A stretch of 13,625 nucleotides of DNA from Acholeplasmataceae bacterium (GTDB lineage: Bacteria; Bacillota_I; Bacilli_A; Acholeplasmatales; Acholeplasmataceae): assembly GCA_003518475.1 (NCBI GenBank), contig DOYO01000103.1, positions 1 through 13,625 of the forward strand, written 5' to 3'. Under the pieces are notes generated by a model. It did not search any database. It was not told where the DNA came from and was given only the letters and a program-made list of their open reading frames with translations. Both the position numbers and the translations under genes were made by a program. Below are positions 1 through 5,704 of this stretch, in pieces (within the stretch, counting starts at the first letter, position 1; every line of letters starts with the position of its first letter).

Positions 1-341
1 TTTTAGGGTTGATCTGGGCATTTTGGCATGCTCCCTTATGGTTCATTTCAACAAGCTACACAGGGTTGAGTTTGATAATCTACATCCTGGTATTCATTGT
101 GAGTTTGGTTTCATTCTCAATCATGATGTCGATATTTATGAAAAAGTGGAGACATCTATTCCTTGCGTTTTGGATGCATTTCCTGTTTAATTTCGTATTA
201 ACCTTCTTTGCAGGACAGGATTTATACTTATTAATCTTCATGGCGGTATTTTATTTCACGAGTGCGGTTTTTCTAACAATTCTCTATTCAAGAAAAGAAG
301 AAAATAAGTCGTTGATTCTATCAACAGAATCATCATCATGA
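1..341 (+). CDS. CPBP-family intramembrane protease, C-terminal part (5' end outside window)
   Basis: This is the C-terminal end of a polytopic membrane protein of the CPBP (Rce1/CAAX-protease and bacteriocin-processing) family, which are glutamate-dependent intramembrane proteases. The frame is open from the window edge (codons from base 3 read L-G-L-I-W), so the TTG at base 9 is not a real start. Two family signatures are visible: WAFWHAP near the beginning, carrying the motif-2 histidine, and HFLFN, carrying the last histidine and asparagine. Hydrophobic segments lie between and after them, followed by a polar tail ending in TESSS. The EExxxR motif with the catalytic glutamate would lie upstream and cannot be checked. 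The gene converges on a minus-strand unit and ends seven bases before a strong hairpin. The substrate is unknown; such proteins may act in peptide processing, immunity or membrane stress. Family assignment is fairly sure, function is not. Confidence 0.75.
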   Translation, partial: LGLIWAFWHAPLWFISTSYTGLSLIIYILVFIVSLVSFSIMMSIFMKKWRHLFLAFWMHFLFNFVLTFFAGQDLYLLIFMAVFYFTSAVFLTILYSRKEENKSLILSTESSS

Positions 342-347
342 TTACAC

Positions 348-378
348 GAAAGGCGCAGCAAGTTTAGCTGCGCCTTTC
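348..378. terminator. Bidirectional hairpin between convergent genes
   Basis: A perfect 12-bp inverted repeat (GAAAGGCGCAGC at 348-359, GCTGCGCCTTTC at 367-378) encloses a 7-base loop. It follows the + strand CPBP gene by 6 bases and the minus-strand CPBP-like gene by 27 bases. Because the stem ends in TTTC/GAAA on both sides it could serve both directions. The T-run is short, so termination strength is inferred. Confidence 0.75.
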
Positions 379-405
379 ATTATCCCTTTGATCGTTGATT
401 TTGAA

Positions 406-1095
406 TTACAAAATTGACATGATTAAAATTTGCATCCCCGTGCTCAAATCCATCACTCCATGCCCAATCATCATTTGTCCCAAATTGTTTTTCTTGTGAT
501 ACTGTATGCCTAAAAATATCATGAGTGGCAAAAAGGATAGAAATCTGAATGCCATATATTTGAAATTCCATAATAACGGAATGAAACTGTGCTGTAGTGC
601 ATAAAAGAATACAGTATACACAATTGCCAGTGTCGGACTTAAGGTATTTTTTTTAATATATTTCAATGAATACCCGAAATACAAAGGAAACTCAGCGAAC
701 ACAATCGTTATCGGCAACAAGAAAAGATTAATAATTGCAATCCAAACAGGAATTGGTTGTATCAAAAATTCTGGCAATCCCCGATAAAACAAGAGGGAAA
801 AGCCAATCATCCCGCCAACGCCAATGAGCAACATGATAATCGTAAATACTGCAGTTTTTTTAAAGTTGAGTTTCTCTTTTTCATTTTTGAACAAGGATCT
901 GAATGTTATTCCCTCGTAACGGCAGACAATGAGTAAAATAACTATCGTGATCAGATTAAAAAAGGTGCACAATAAAGACCACCAATGACTGGCGTTTGTG
1001 TAACTCAACCCCGTAGTGATGACAAATAGCCATCCCCCAAGAATAAAGAGCGTGGTTCTGAACATTGGTAAAACCCATGGTAAAATTCTTCTCAT
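406..1095 (-). CDS. Divergent CPBP-like polytopic membrane protein
   Basis: The product is a 229-residue membrane protein with several hydrophobic stretches (about residues 14-30, 41-58, 82-104, 116-133, 154-166 and 182-198). The second half resembles the CPBP intramembrane protease family: AEFPLYFGY (134-142) sits where EExxxR is expected, FYALQHS (164-170) matches the FxxxH motif, and IGHGVMD (210-216) matches the last histidine motif with Asp in place of Asn. The first glutamate of EExxxR reads Ala134 and the arginine position reads Tyr139, so catalysis may be altered or lost. The frame is open to base 1164, but I place the start at the ATG at 1095: GAGGGG lies just upstream at 1099-1104, and the longer version would overlap the upstream hydrolase gene. 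It is the second gene of a two-gene unit, with a 34-base gap. Alternative: a membrane protein that only shares the fold. Confidence 0.6.
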   Translation of the reverse strand: MRRILPWVLPMFRTTLFILGGWLFVITTGLSYTNASHWWSLLCTFFNLITIVILLIVCRYEGITFRSLFKNEKEKLNFKKTAVFTIIMLLIGVGGMIGFSLLFYRGLPEFLIQPIPVWIAIINLFLLPITIVFAEFPLYFGYSLKYIKKNTLSPTLAIVYTVFFYALQHSFIPLLWNFKYMAFRFLSFLPLMIFLGIQYHKKNNLGQMMIGHGVMDLSTGMQILIMSIL

Positions 1096-1129
1096 TTTCC
1101 CCTCGTAAAAACATATTTCTTGCTCATGA

Positions 1130-1984
1130 TTATAACATAAGGATAGATTTGATGATATCCTCATGAACCATTTTTGATTGTTTCATCGGCAGCATCATAA
1201 AAACATGCGGGCAATTTTTATATATATACATCTTGACTTGAGGATTCTTCTCCTCAAACAAGAGCATATCAGGAAAAAGCATATCTTCTGTTCCGGTATA
1301 GATATGAATCAAATCTTCATATCTGTAATTCAAAGGAGGAACAATCTCTAATGATTCATTGATATTGTCATATGCTTGTAGTCCTGAAAATCTGGATACA
1401 GATAAAAGCTTGTCTATTTCTTGATATTTCGGGATTTCAGGATTGGATAATGAAAAATCAATCCATGGCGAGAATAATATATTCAATACAGGTGCTTTTA
1501 TACCTCTTTTTTTGATCAGTTGAAGCATGGATAAAATAATTAAACAACCAGCGCTATCCCCTATTAAAATGAATTTGTCATCTGGGTATAGAGTTAAAAG
1601 ATGTTCATATATTTCATAAGAGTTTTCATAAATATCTTTTGTTTGATAGTGGGGGATCATAGGATAGATGACATAACTCGTTTTCGCATCCGTATGCTTG
1701 ACCCATTGACTGATCATCATCCATTGAGGCATTCCACCCTTTAAACAGAGTCCTCCACCATGGAAGTAAACGATGTGTAAATGGTTTTTTGATTGTTCGT
1801 TAATGGTGTGAAACTCAAATTCTTTATAGTTATGTGTATGAACTTTTTGGGTTGATTTAATAAAGAATGGCAACTTTTCTGGTTTTTCCTTCTTTGCCAA
1901 ATCCAAAAACGTTTCATTGGATGATATGTGTTTTAAGATGGATTTAGATAAAACATTCAACGAACCTTCAATGTATTCCTTCAT
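1130..1984 (-). CDS. Alpha/beta-hydrolase, HSL-type esterase/lipase
   Basis: This 284-residue cytoplasmic protein has the hallmarks of the hormone-sensitive-lipase (family IV) branch of alpha/beta-hydrolases, which cleave ester bonds of small acyl or acetyl substrates. HGGG at 75-78 forms the oxyanion hole, GDSAG at 142-146 gives nucleophile Ser144, GTEDMLFPD (231-239) most likely contributes Asp234, and CPH puts the catalytic histidine at 260. The first 60 or so residues are a polar cap-like region, and there is no signal peptide. The start at 1984 is supported by AGAGGG seven bases upstream. It is the first gene of a unit with the CPBP-like membrane protein, so the two are probably made together, though I cannot infer a shared substrate. 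A role as an acetyl-xylan or carbohydrate esterase is possible, but the gene is not part of the sugar operon. Fold and triad are convincing; substrate is unknown. Confidence 0.85.
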   Translation of the reverse strand: MKEYIEGSLNVLSKSILKHISSNETFLDLAKKEKPEKLPFFIKSTQKVHTHNYKEFEFHTINEQSKNHLHIVYFHGGGLCLKGGMPQWMMISQWVKHTDAKTSYVIYPMIPHYQTKDIYENSYEIYEHLLTLYPDDKFILIGDSAGCLIILSMLQLIKKRGIKAPVLNILFSPWIDFSLSNPEIPKYQEIDKLLSVSRFSGLQAYDNINESLEIVPPLNYRYEDLIHIYTGTEDMLFPDMLLFEEKNPQVKMYIYKNCPHVFMMLPMKQSKMVHEDIIKSILML

Positions 1985-2059
1985 CTTTTTCCCTCTTTTC
2001 CATATATGGTAAATTGAGAGTCTCTATATTTTTTGAATTTGTTCATAAGTCTTAAGTCA

Positions 2060-2088
2060 ATAGTAACATAAAATCATAAAAATCAACA
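2060..2088 (-). promoter_or_regulatory. Candidate promoter for the hydrolase/CPBP-like unit
   Basis: On the minus strand an extended -10 (TGT-TACTAT; the hexamer is at 2060-2065) is preceded by TGTTGA at 2083-2088 with a 17-base spacer. A TTGATT in the same place would have a 15-base spacer. The -35 is weak, so the call rests on the extended -10. Transcription would start near 2053, about 70 bases before the hydrolase ATG. Confidence 0.4.
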
Positions 2089-2114
2089 GTCACGTCATGT
2101 CAGATATCTTGAAG

Positions 2115-2140
2115 AAAAAAACACCCGTACATCAGGTGTT
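2115..2140 (-). terminator. Rho-independent terminator after tRNA-Ser
   Basis: Read on the minus strand, AACACCTG pairs with CGGGTGTT (eight pairs, one of them T-G) around a five-base loop ATGTA and runs directly into a T-tract. It begins 12 bases after the CCA end of the tRNA gene. It should end both a tRNA transcript and any read-through from dusB. Confidence 0.85.
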
Positions 2141-2250
2141 ATTCAGTCAAGTGGCGGAAGAGATGGGATTCGAACCCATGTACCCCTTTTGAGGATAACT
2201 GCATTTCGAGGGCAGCTCGTTATGACCACTTCGATACTCTTCCGTACATC
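2125..2250. repeat. 9-bp direct repeat flanking the tRNA-Ser gene
   Basis: CCGTACATC (plus strand) occurs at 2125-2133, inside the terminator hairpin, and again at 2242-2250, where it covers the first two bases of the tRNA and its immediate leader. The copies are identical and in the same orientation, 117 bases apart. They may be coincidental, or a trace of an insertion or duplication. Confidence 0.5.
2152..2243 (-). tRNA. tRNA-Ser, anticodon CGA
   Basis: The 92-base class II tRNA folds by eye. The acceptor stem GGAAGAG (2237-2243) pairs with CTCTTCC (2156-2162). There is a short D arm with G18-G19, the anticodon loop CTCGAAA gives anticodon CGA (2206-2208, reading UCG codons), there is a long variable arm, and the T arm ATGGG-TTCGAAT-CCCAT is intact. 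Discriminator G and CCA are encoded (2152-2155). The long variable arm and the discriminator G fit serine. One oddity is a C31-U39 mismatch closing the anticodon loop (2211 against 2203). It lies 19 bases after dusB on the same strand and is followed by its own terminator. Confidence 0.95.
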
Positions 2251-2251
2251 T

Positions 2252-2257
2252 ATTATA
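2252..2257 (-). promoter_or_regulatory. Perfect -10 box just upstream of tRNA-Ser
   Basis: TATAAT on the minus strand lies between the dusB stop and the tRNA. A start seven bases downstream would fall about two bases before the mature tRNA 5' end. No good -35 is seen at 16-18 bases (the hexamer reads AATGCG at 17). It may be a tRNA promoter, or a chance AT-rich match with the tRNA made from the dusB transcript. Confidence 0.4.
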
Positions 2258-2262
2258 AATGA

Positions 2263-3231
2263 CTATTTGAAAAACGCATTCACAAGATTGACAAATTCGT
2301 TTCTAGTCTTTGTTTGTGAGAGTTGTTTTCTCAGTTGAGTAGCATGTTCAATACCTTTCAGATACCATGGACCATGACTTCTCATTTCAAGAACAGCGAT
2401 GTGTTCACCCTTCAACTCAACCAGCGAATCCAAATGAGAAACCATCATTTCTCTGATTTCTTCATGAGATGGTCGATCTAATATGGTTCCATCCTTCAAA
2501 TAAGCATCTATCTCTCTAAAAATCCAAGGATTCCCTAAGGCTCCTCTACCAATCATCACCGCATCACAGCCTGTATGCTCAAGCATTCTTTTCGCAGATG
2601 GACCATCGATCACGTCGCCATTTCCAATCACAGGAATCTTCACAGCTTCTTTTACAGCTTTAATGACATCATAATCCGCTAACCCGCTATATCCTTGAGA
2701 TCTTGTTCTTGCGTGCACGGTGATTGCTGCTGCGCCAGCAGCTTCAATCCTTTTCGCGACTTCAACAGCATTCACGCTGCTGTGGTCCCAACCGCTTCTG
2801 ATTTTAACAGTCACAGGCTTGGATACTCTTTTAACGATTTCACTTACGATTTCATAAATCAAATCTGGATTTTTCATCAATGCCGATCCAGCTTGCGCCT
2901 TAATGGCGACTTTAGGAACAGGACATCCCATATTGATATCGATGATATCGGCATTGCTGTTTTTATCAATATAAACAGCAGCTTCAACCATGGTTTTCAA
3001 ATCAGATCCGAAGATCTGCTGAGCCATTGGTTTTTCCACATCGGTCATGTATAACAATTTAATCGTTTTTTCGTTATTATATAACAGTCCCTTATCGGAA
3101 ACCATCTCTGCAAAAACAAGACCTGCGCCATATTTTCTCGATAAAATACGAAAAGGGCTATTGGATACTCCAGCCATAGGTGCCAATATGATTTTGTTTT
3201 CAATAACAAGATTTCCTATTTTAAAGGACAT
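2263..3231 (-). CDS. dusB: tRNA-dihydrouridine synthase, DusB type
   Basis: This FMN- and NADPH-dependent enzyme reduces uridines in the tRNA D-loop to dihydrouridine. The 322-residue product has the complete family pattern: APMAG at 17-21 (flavin site), NMGCPVPK with catalytic Cys103, TVKIRSGW (141-148) with flavin-contacting Lys143, VHARTRSQGYSG (172-183), NGDV (204-207) and GRGALGNPW (228-236), then the small helical C-terminal domain with PWYLKG. The frame is open to 3276, but a near-consensus promoter (-35 at 3271-3276, -10 at 3248-3253) lies inside that extension. The ATG at 3231, with GGGTGAT at 3236-3242 before it, is therefore the likely start and gives the usual N-terminus FKIGNLVIENKIILAPMAG. 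In many Firmicutes dusB lies near hslO and lysS; here it is divergent from hslO. The stop is TAG. Confidence 0.93.
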   Translation of the reverse strand: MSFKIGNLVIENKIILAPMAGVSNSPFRILSRKYGAGLVFAEMVSDKGLLYNNEKTIKLLYMTDVEKPMAQQIFGSDLKTMVEAAVYIDKNSNADIIDINMGCPVPKVAIKAQAGSALMKNPDLIYEIVSEIVKRVSKPVTVKIRSGWDHSSVNAVEVAKRIEAAGAAAITVHARTRSQGYSGLADYDVIKAVKEAVKIPVIGNGDVIDGPSAKRMLEHTGCDAVMIGRGALGNPWIFREIDAYLKDGTILDRPSHEEIREMMVSHLDSLVELKGEHIAVLEMRSHGPWYLKGIEHATQLRKQLSQTKTRNEFVNLVNAFFK

Positions 3232-3235
3232 TAAA

Positions 3236-3242
3236 ATCACCC
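3236..3242 (-). promoter_or_regulatory. Ribosome binding site deciding the dusB start
   Basis: GGGTGAT on the minus strand matches the 3' half of the Shine-Dalgarno complement (GGTGAT) and ends four bases before the ATG at 3231. It would lie almost at the 5' end of the message if the promoter at 3248-3276 is used, giving a leader of only about ten bases. Confidence 0.55.
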
Positions 3243-3247
3243 GATTC

Positions 3248-3276
3248 ATTGTATCATAATGAACGAAAAGATTCAA
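3248..3276 (-). promoter_or_regulatory. Promoter of dusB (sigma-A type)
   Basis: TTGAAT at 3271-3276 and TACAAT at 3248-3253 on the minus strand are separated by exactly 17 bases, and TGA immediately before the -10 makes it an extended -10. The predicted start is near 3241. It is interleaved with the hslO promoter on the other strand. Confidence 0.75.
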
Positions 3277-3288
3277 TTGTGCTACAAT
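3260..3288 (+). promoter_or_regulatory. Promoter of hslO (extended -10)
   Basis: TACAAT at 3283-3288 is preceded by TGC, an extended -10. The -35 position at 17-base spacing (3260-3265, TGAACG) is a poor match, so recognition would rest on the extended -10. Transcription would begin near 3295, only about 13-16 bases before the hslO start. No heat-shock operator such as a CIRCE repeat is seen. Confidence 0.6.
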
Positions 3289-3307
3289 GTAATGGTAAAG
3301 GAATGAT

Positions 3308-4213
3308 ATGATGAACGATTATTTATTGATTGCTACCGCATATGAAAAATCTGTTAGAATCTATGTCGCTTGCTCAACCAATCTGGTTGAAGAGATGAGC
3401 AAAATACATGGAACCTGGCCAACTGCAACTGCCGCTTTAGGCAGATTTTTAACTGCATCCGTGATGATGGGCATGATGTATAAAGAAAAGGAACGCATCA
3501 CGCTGCGCATCCAATCAAATGGTCCGATTGAATCCATGCTTGCAGAAGCGAACGCCATGGGTGAAGTCAGGGGAGAAATAAAGAACCCCAATGTTTACCT
3601 GAAGTATGAAGAGGGTTCAAAAAAAGGAAAACTCAATGTTGGAGCTGCTGTCGGACAAGGATTTCTATACATCACTAAAGATTTAGACATGAAAGATTTC
3701 TTTACATCCTCATCCGAACTTCAAACCGGAGAAATCGGTGATGATTTCACATATTACTTTGCGAAATCCGAACAAACACCATCCTCGGTCGGTGTTGGCG
3801 TCTTAGTCAATCCTGATTTAAAGGTTAAAGCGAGCGGAGGTTACATTCTCCAGGTACTCCCTAATGCATCCGAAGAAACGATCAAACGACTTGAAGAAAT
3901 TATCGGTCATCTTCCAGCAATCAGCACCTTGATCGATCATGGTCAAACACCTGAAGAAATTCTTTCACTTCTCGCATCCGGAACAGAACAGATACTAAAA
4001 AAACAACCTATCTTTTATAAATGTCATTGTTCGAAAGAAGGGTTTGCTAAATCTTTATCTACATTAGATGATCAAACACTCCATTCCATCATCCATGAAG
4101 ACGGACAAGCCGAGATTGAATGCCACTTCTGCAAGAAGAAATACTTATTCACTAAAGAAGAACTTCAACATATACATGAACATAAGAAAAACAAGAAAAA
4201 AAGTGATTCCTAA
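3308..4213 (+). CDS. hslO: Redox-regulated chaperone Hsp33
   Basis: Hsp33 is a cytoplasmic holdase that is switched on when oxidation releases a zinc ion from its C-terminal cysteines, after which it holds unfolding proteins. The 301-residue length is normal. The N-terminal domain shows the family blocks TWPTATAALGR (36-46), NGPI (71-74), GEVRGEIKNP (85-94) and the GAAVGQG/ITKDLDMKD region (112-130). The C-terminal switch is intact, with Cys239 and Cys241 in KCHCSKE and Cys272 and Cys275 in CHFCKKKY. A lysine-rich tail follows. AAAGGA at 3297-3302 can serve either of two adjacent ATGs (3308 or 3311); 3311 has the better spacing (8 bases), so one N-terminal Met is uncertain. It is a single-gene unit, divergent from dusB and convergent with the sugar operon; its stop codon lies in the terminator loop. 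Confidence 0.96.
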   Translation: MMNDYLLIATAYEKSVRIYVACSTNLVEEMSKIHGTWPTATAALGRFLTASVMMGMMYKEKERITLRIQSNGPIESMLAEANAMGEVRGEIKNPNVYLKYEEGSKKGKLNVGAAVGQGFLYITKDLDMKDFFTSSSELQTGEIGDDFTYYFAKSEQTPSSVGVGVLVNPDLKVKASGGYILQVLPNASEETIKRLEEIIGHLPAISTLIDHGQTPEEILSLLASGTEQILKKQPIFYKCHCSKEGFAKSLSTLDDQTLHSIIHEDGQAEIECHFCKKKYLFTKEELQHIHEHKKNKKKSDS

Positions 4214-4226
4214 GGGAGTCACTTTT
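4199..4226. terminator. Bidirectional terminator of hslO and the sugar operon
   Basis: A 12-bp stem with one G-T pair (4199-4210 with 4215-4226) encloses the four-base loop TAAG. The hslO stop TAA (4211-4213) is in that loop. On the minus strand the stem runs into seven T's, a strong terminator for the symporter gene that ends 14 bases earlier. On the plus strand it is followed by TTTTCATTT, so it likely serves hslO as well. Confidence 0.88.
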
Positions 4227-4240
4227 CATTTATACACGCT

Positions 4241-5704
4241 TTATTCCTGATTTTCAACACGTTTTAACAGGTCTTCAGTAATTTGTTGATACATCTTGGT
4301 ATCTATTTTAAACTTCCATCTGTAAATCACGTAAGATATCATGATTAGAATAAATGGAATCACAACCATGGATGTTCTTAACATCAATAGCATTTCATCT
4401 GTGACGTTAGCTGCGATTAATGCTCTAATGGCTTCAGTTGAAATATTGGGATCCGCTTCGGTTGCTGCTTGAACGGGATTGATAACAAATTCATTCAATC
4501 CAGAGACTGCGAGCGTTGCTGCTACAATGATGGTTTGCACGGATGTAGCAAGCTTGACCATGAATGGATTGATTGCGAACACAACACTTTCATTTCTTGT
4601 TCCAAGCTTCCACTGACCATATTCAGTCGTATCTGCAAGCATGCATAAAACAAGAACTTGAATGAATCCTTCTCCGCTAAATAAGACGAACCCAGCCAAT
4701 CCAACAAAGATCATGTTTTGAGGAAGTATATTCCCGACGCTTAAGAATAACGCATAACCTACTGAAATCATCAAGATGGCGATTCCAAATATCTTCTTTC
4801 TTGTCATTTTCTTTGCCAAGAAAGGAAATAAAATCAAAGCTGATAACTGACTTACCGCCAAAATGATGGAGAATAACATGAATTCTACGCCGCCATATTT
4901 GTTGAAGTCATAGTTGAAGAAGTAAATTCCAAGTGCGGTGGTAATAAAGTAACCTGTATTGAATAAGAAGATCGCTACAATGATGACAACCAGTTGATCA
5001 TTTTTGAAAATGACTTTCAAGATATCTTTAAACTTCGTATTCACTTGTTTAGCTTTAGTGATTGGATTTTTATGTTCTTTCACATTGATGAAGATGAGTA
5101 TTTGTGAAATGATGAAAATGAGACCGATGCCTCCAGCAAGAACGGTGAACGCTTCTTTTGGAGTTCCAGGATAAAGATCTTGATAGAAGATTGGAACGAA
5201 TGCGATGGTGATGAACATTCCAAGACTTGCGAATACTCTGGCCAGTGAGCCTATTTTTTCTCTTTCTCTTGGATCTGTGGTAAATGATGGATACATCGAC
5301 CAATAGGCGATGTCATTCATCGTGAATGTCATTCCAGATAATACATAAAGGATTGCGAACACAACAACAAATGCAGTTCCTGATAATCCGAAATCTTGGA
5401 ATAAAAGGAAGAAACAAATCGCGCTTGTCAAAGCTCCGATTAAAATCCAAGGTTTGAACTTGCCGAATCTGGTGTGCGTATTGTCGATAATAATCCCCAT
5501 CATCGGGTCATTGATCGCATCCCATATTCTCGCAACCGCGATGATTGTTCCGACAGCAATCAGTTCCCAATTGCTGACCCCGATCACATCGGTGAAAAAC
5601 ACAAGCAGATAAGTGCTGTATAAGGTATACATCATATCTCTGCCCATACCGCTCATCGCATAAGTATATTTAGTCTTTTTGCTGATACTTGTTGTTTCAT
5701 TCAT
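4241..5704 (-). CDS. GPH-family sugar:cation symporter (MelB-like)
   Basis: This 487-residue, probably 12-helix inner-membrane transporter belongs to the glycoside-pentoside-hexuronide family of the major facilitator superfamily (relatives MelB, LacS, XynP). The signature RIWDAINDPMMG (59-70) followed by THTRFGKFKPW (76-86) is intact. Aligning by eye with MelB, the cation-site aspartates (D55/D59) correspond to Asp62 and Asp66, and the sugar-site residues D19, D124, W128 and R149 correspond to Asp23, Asp131, Trp135 and Arg156 with identical spacing between the last three. Import of galactosides or related glycosides with Na+ or H+ is therefore plausible. There is no C-terminal IIA domain as in LacS, so no phosphotransferase control of that type. 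AAGGAG lies about ten bases before the ATG, inside the end of the GH3 gene, which it overlaps by 8 bases. It is the last gene of the operon. Confidence 0.92.
   Translation of the reverse strand: MNETTSISKKTKYTYAMSGMGRDMMYTLYSTYLLVFFTDVIGVSNWELIAVGTIIAVARIWDAINDPMMGIIIDNTHTRFGKFKPWILIGALTSAICFFLLFQDFGLSGTAFVVVFAILYVLSGMTFTMNDIAYWSMYPSFTTDPREREKIGSLARVFASLGMFITIAFVPIFYQDLYPGTPKEAFTVLAGGIGLIFIISQILIFINVKEHKNPITKAKQVNTKFKDILKVIFKNDQLVVIIVAIFLFNTGYFITTALGIYFFNYDFNKYGGVEFMLFSIILAVSQLSALILFPFLAKKMTRKKIFGIAILMISVGYALFLSVGNILPQNMIFVGLAGFVLFSGEGFIQVLVLCMLADTTEYGQWKLGTRNESVVFAINPFMVKLATSVQTIIVAATLAVSGLNEFVINPVQAATEADPNISTEAIRALIAANVTDEMLLMLRTSMVVIPFILIMISYVIYRWKFKIDTKMYQQITEDLLKRVENQE

Noticed and set aside
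380..571. Minus-strand 63-codon frame overlapping the CPBP-like gene
   Set aside because: It overlaps the better-supported frame of the CPBP-like protein and has no ribosome site.
1096..1164. Upstream start for the CPBP-like protein at 1164
   Set aside because: The extra 23 residues are polar, overlap the hydrolase gene and lack a ribosome site; the ATG at 1095 has one.
2000..2009. Perfect palindrome CCATATATGG before the hydrolase ribosome site
   Set aside because: Only ten bases, AT-rich, and no known operator matches it; too weak to call.
2695..3054. Plus-strand open frame of 119 codons antisense to dusB
   Set aside because: It is cysteine/histidine/serine-rich antisense translation of a clearly real gene, with no ribosome site or family match.
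3232..3276. Longer dusB reading frame starting at 3276 or 3249
   Set aside because: The extension contains the -35 and -10 of the best promoter in the region, so it would not be in the message, and it adds residues absent from the family.
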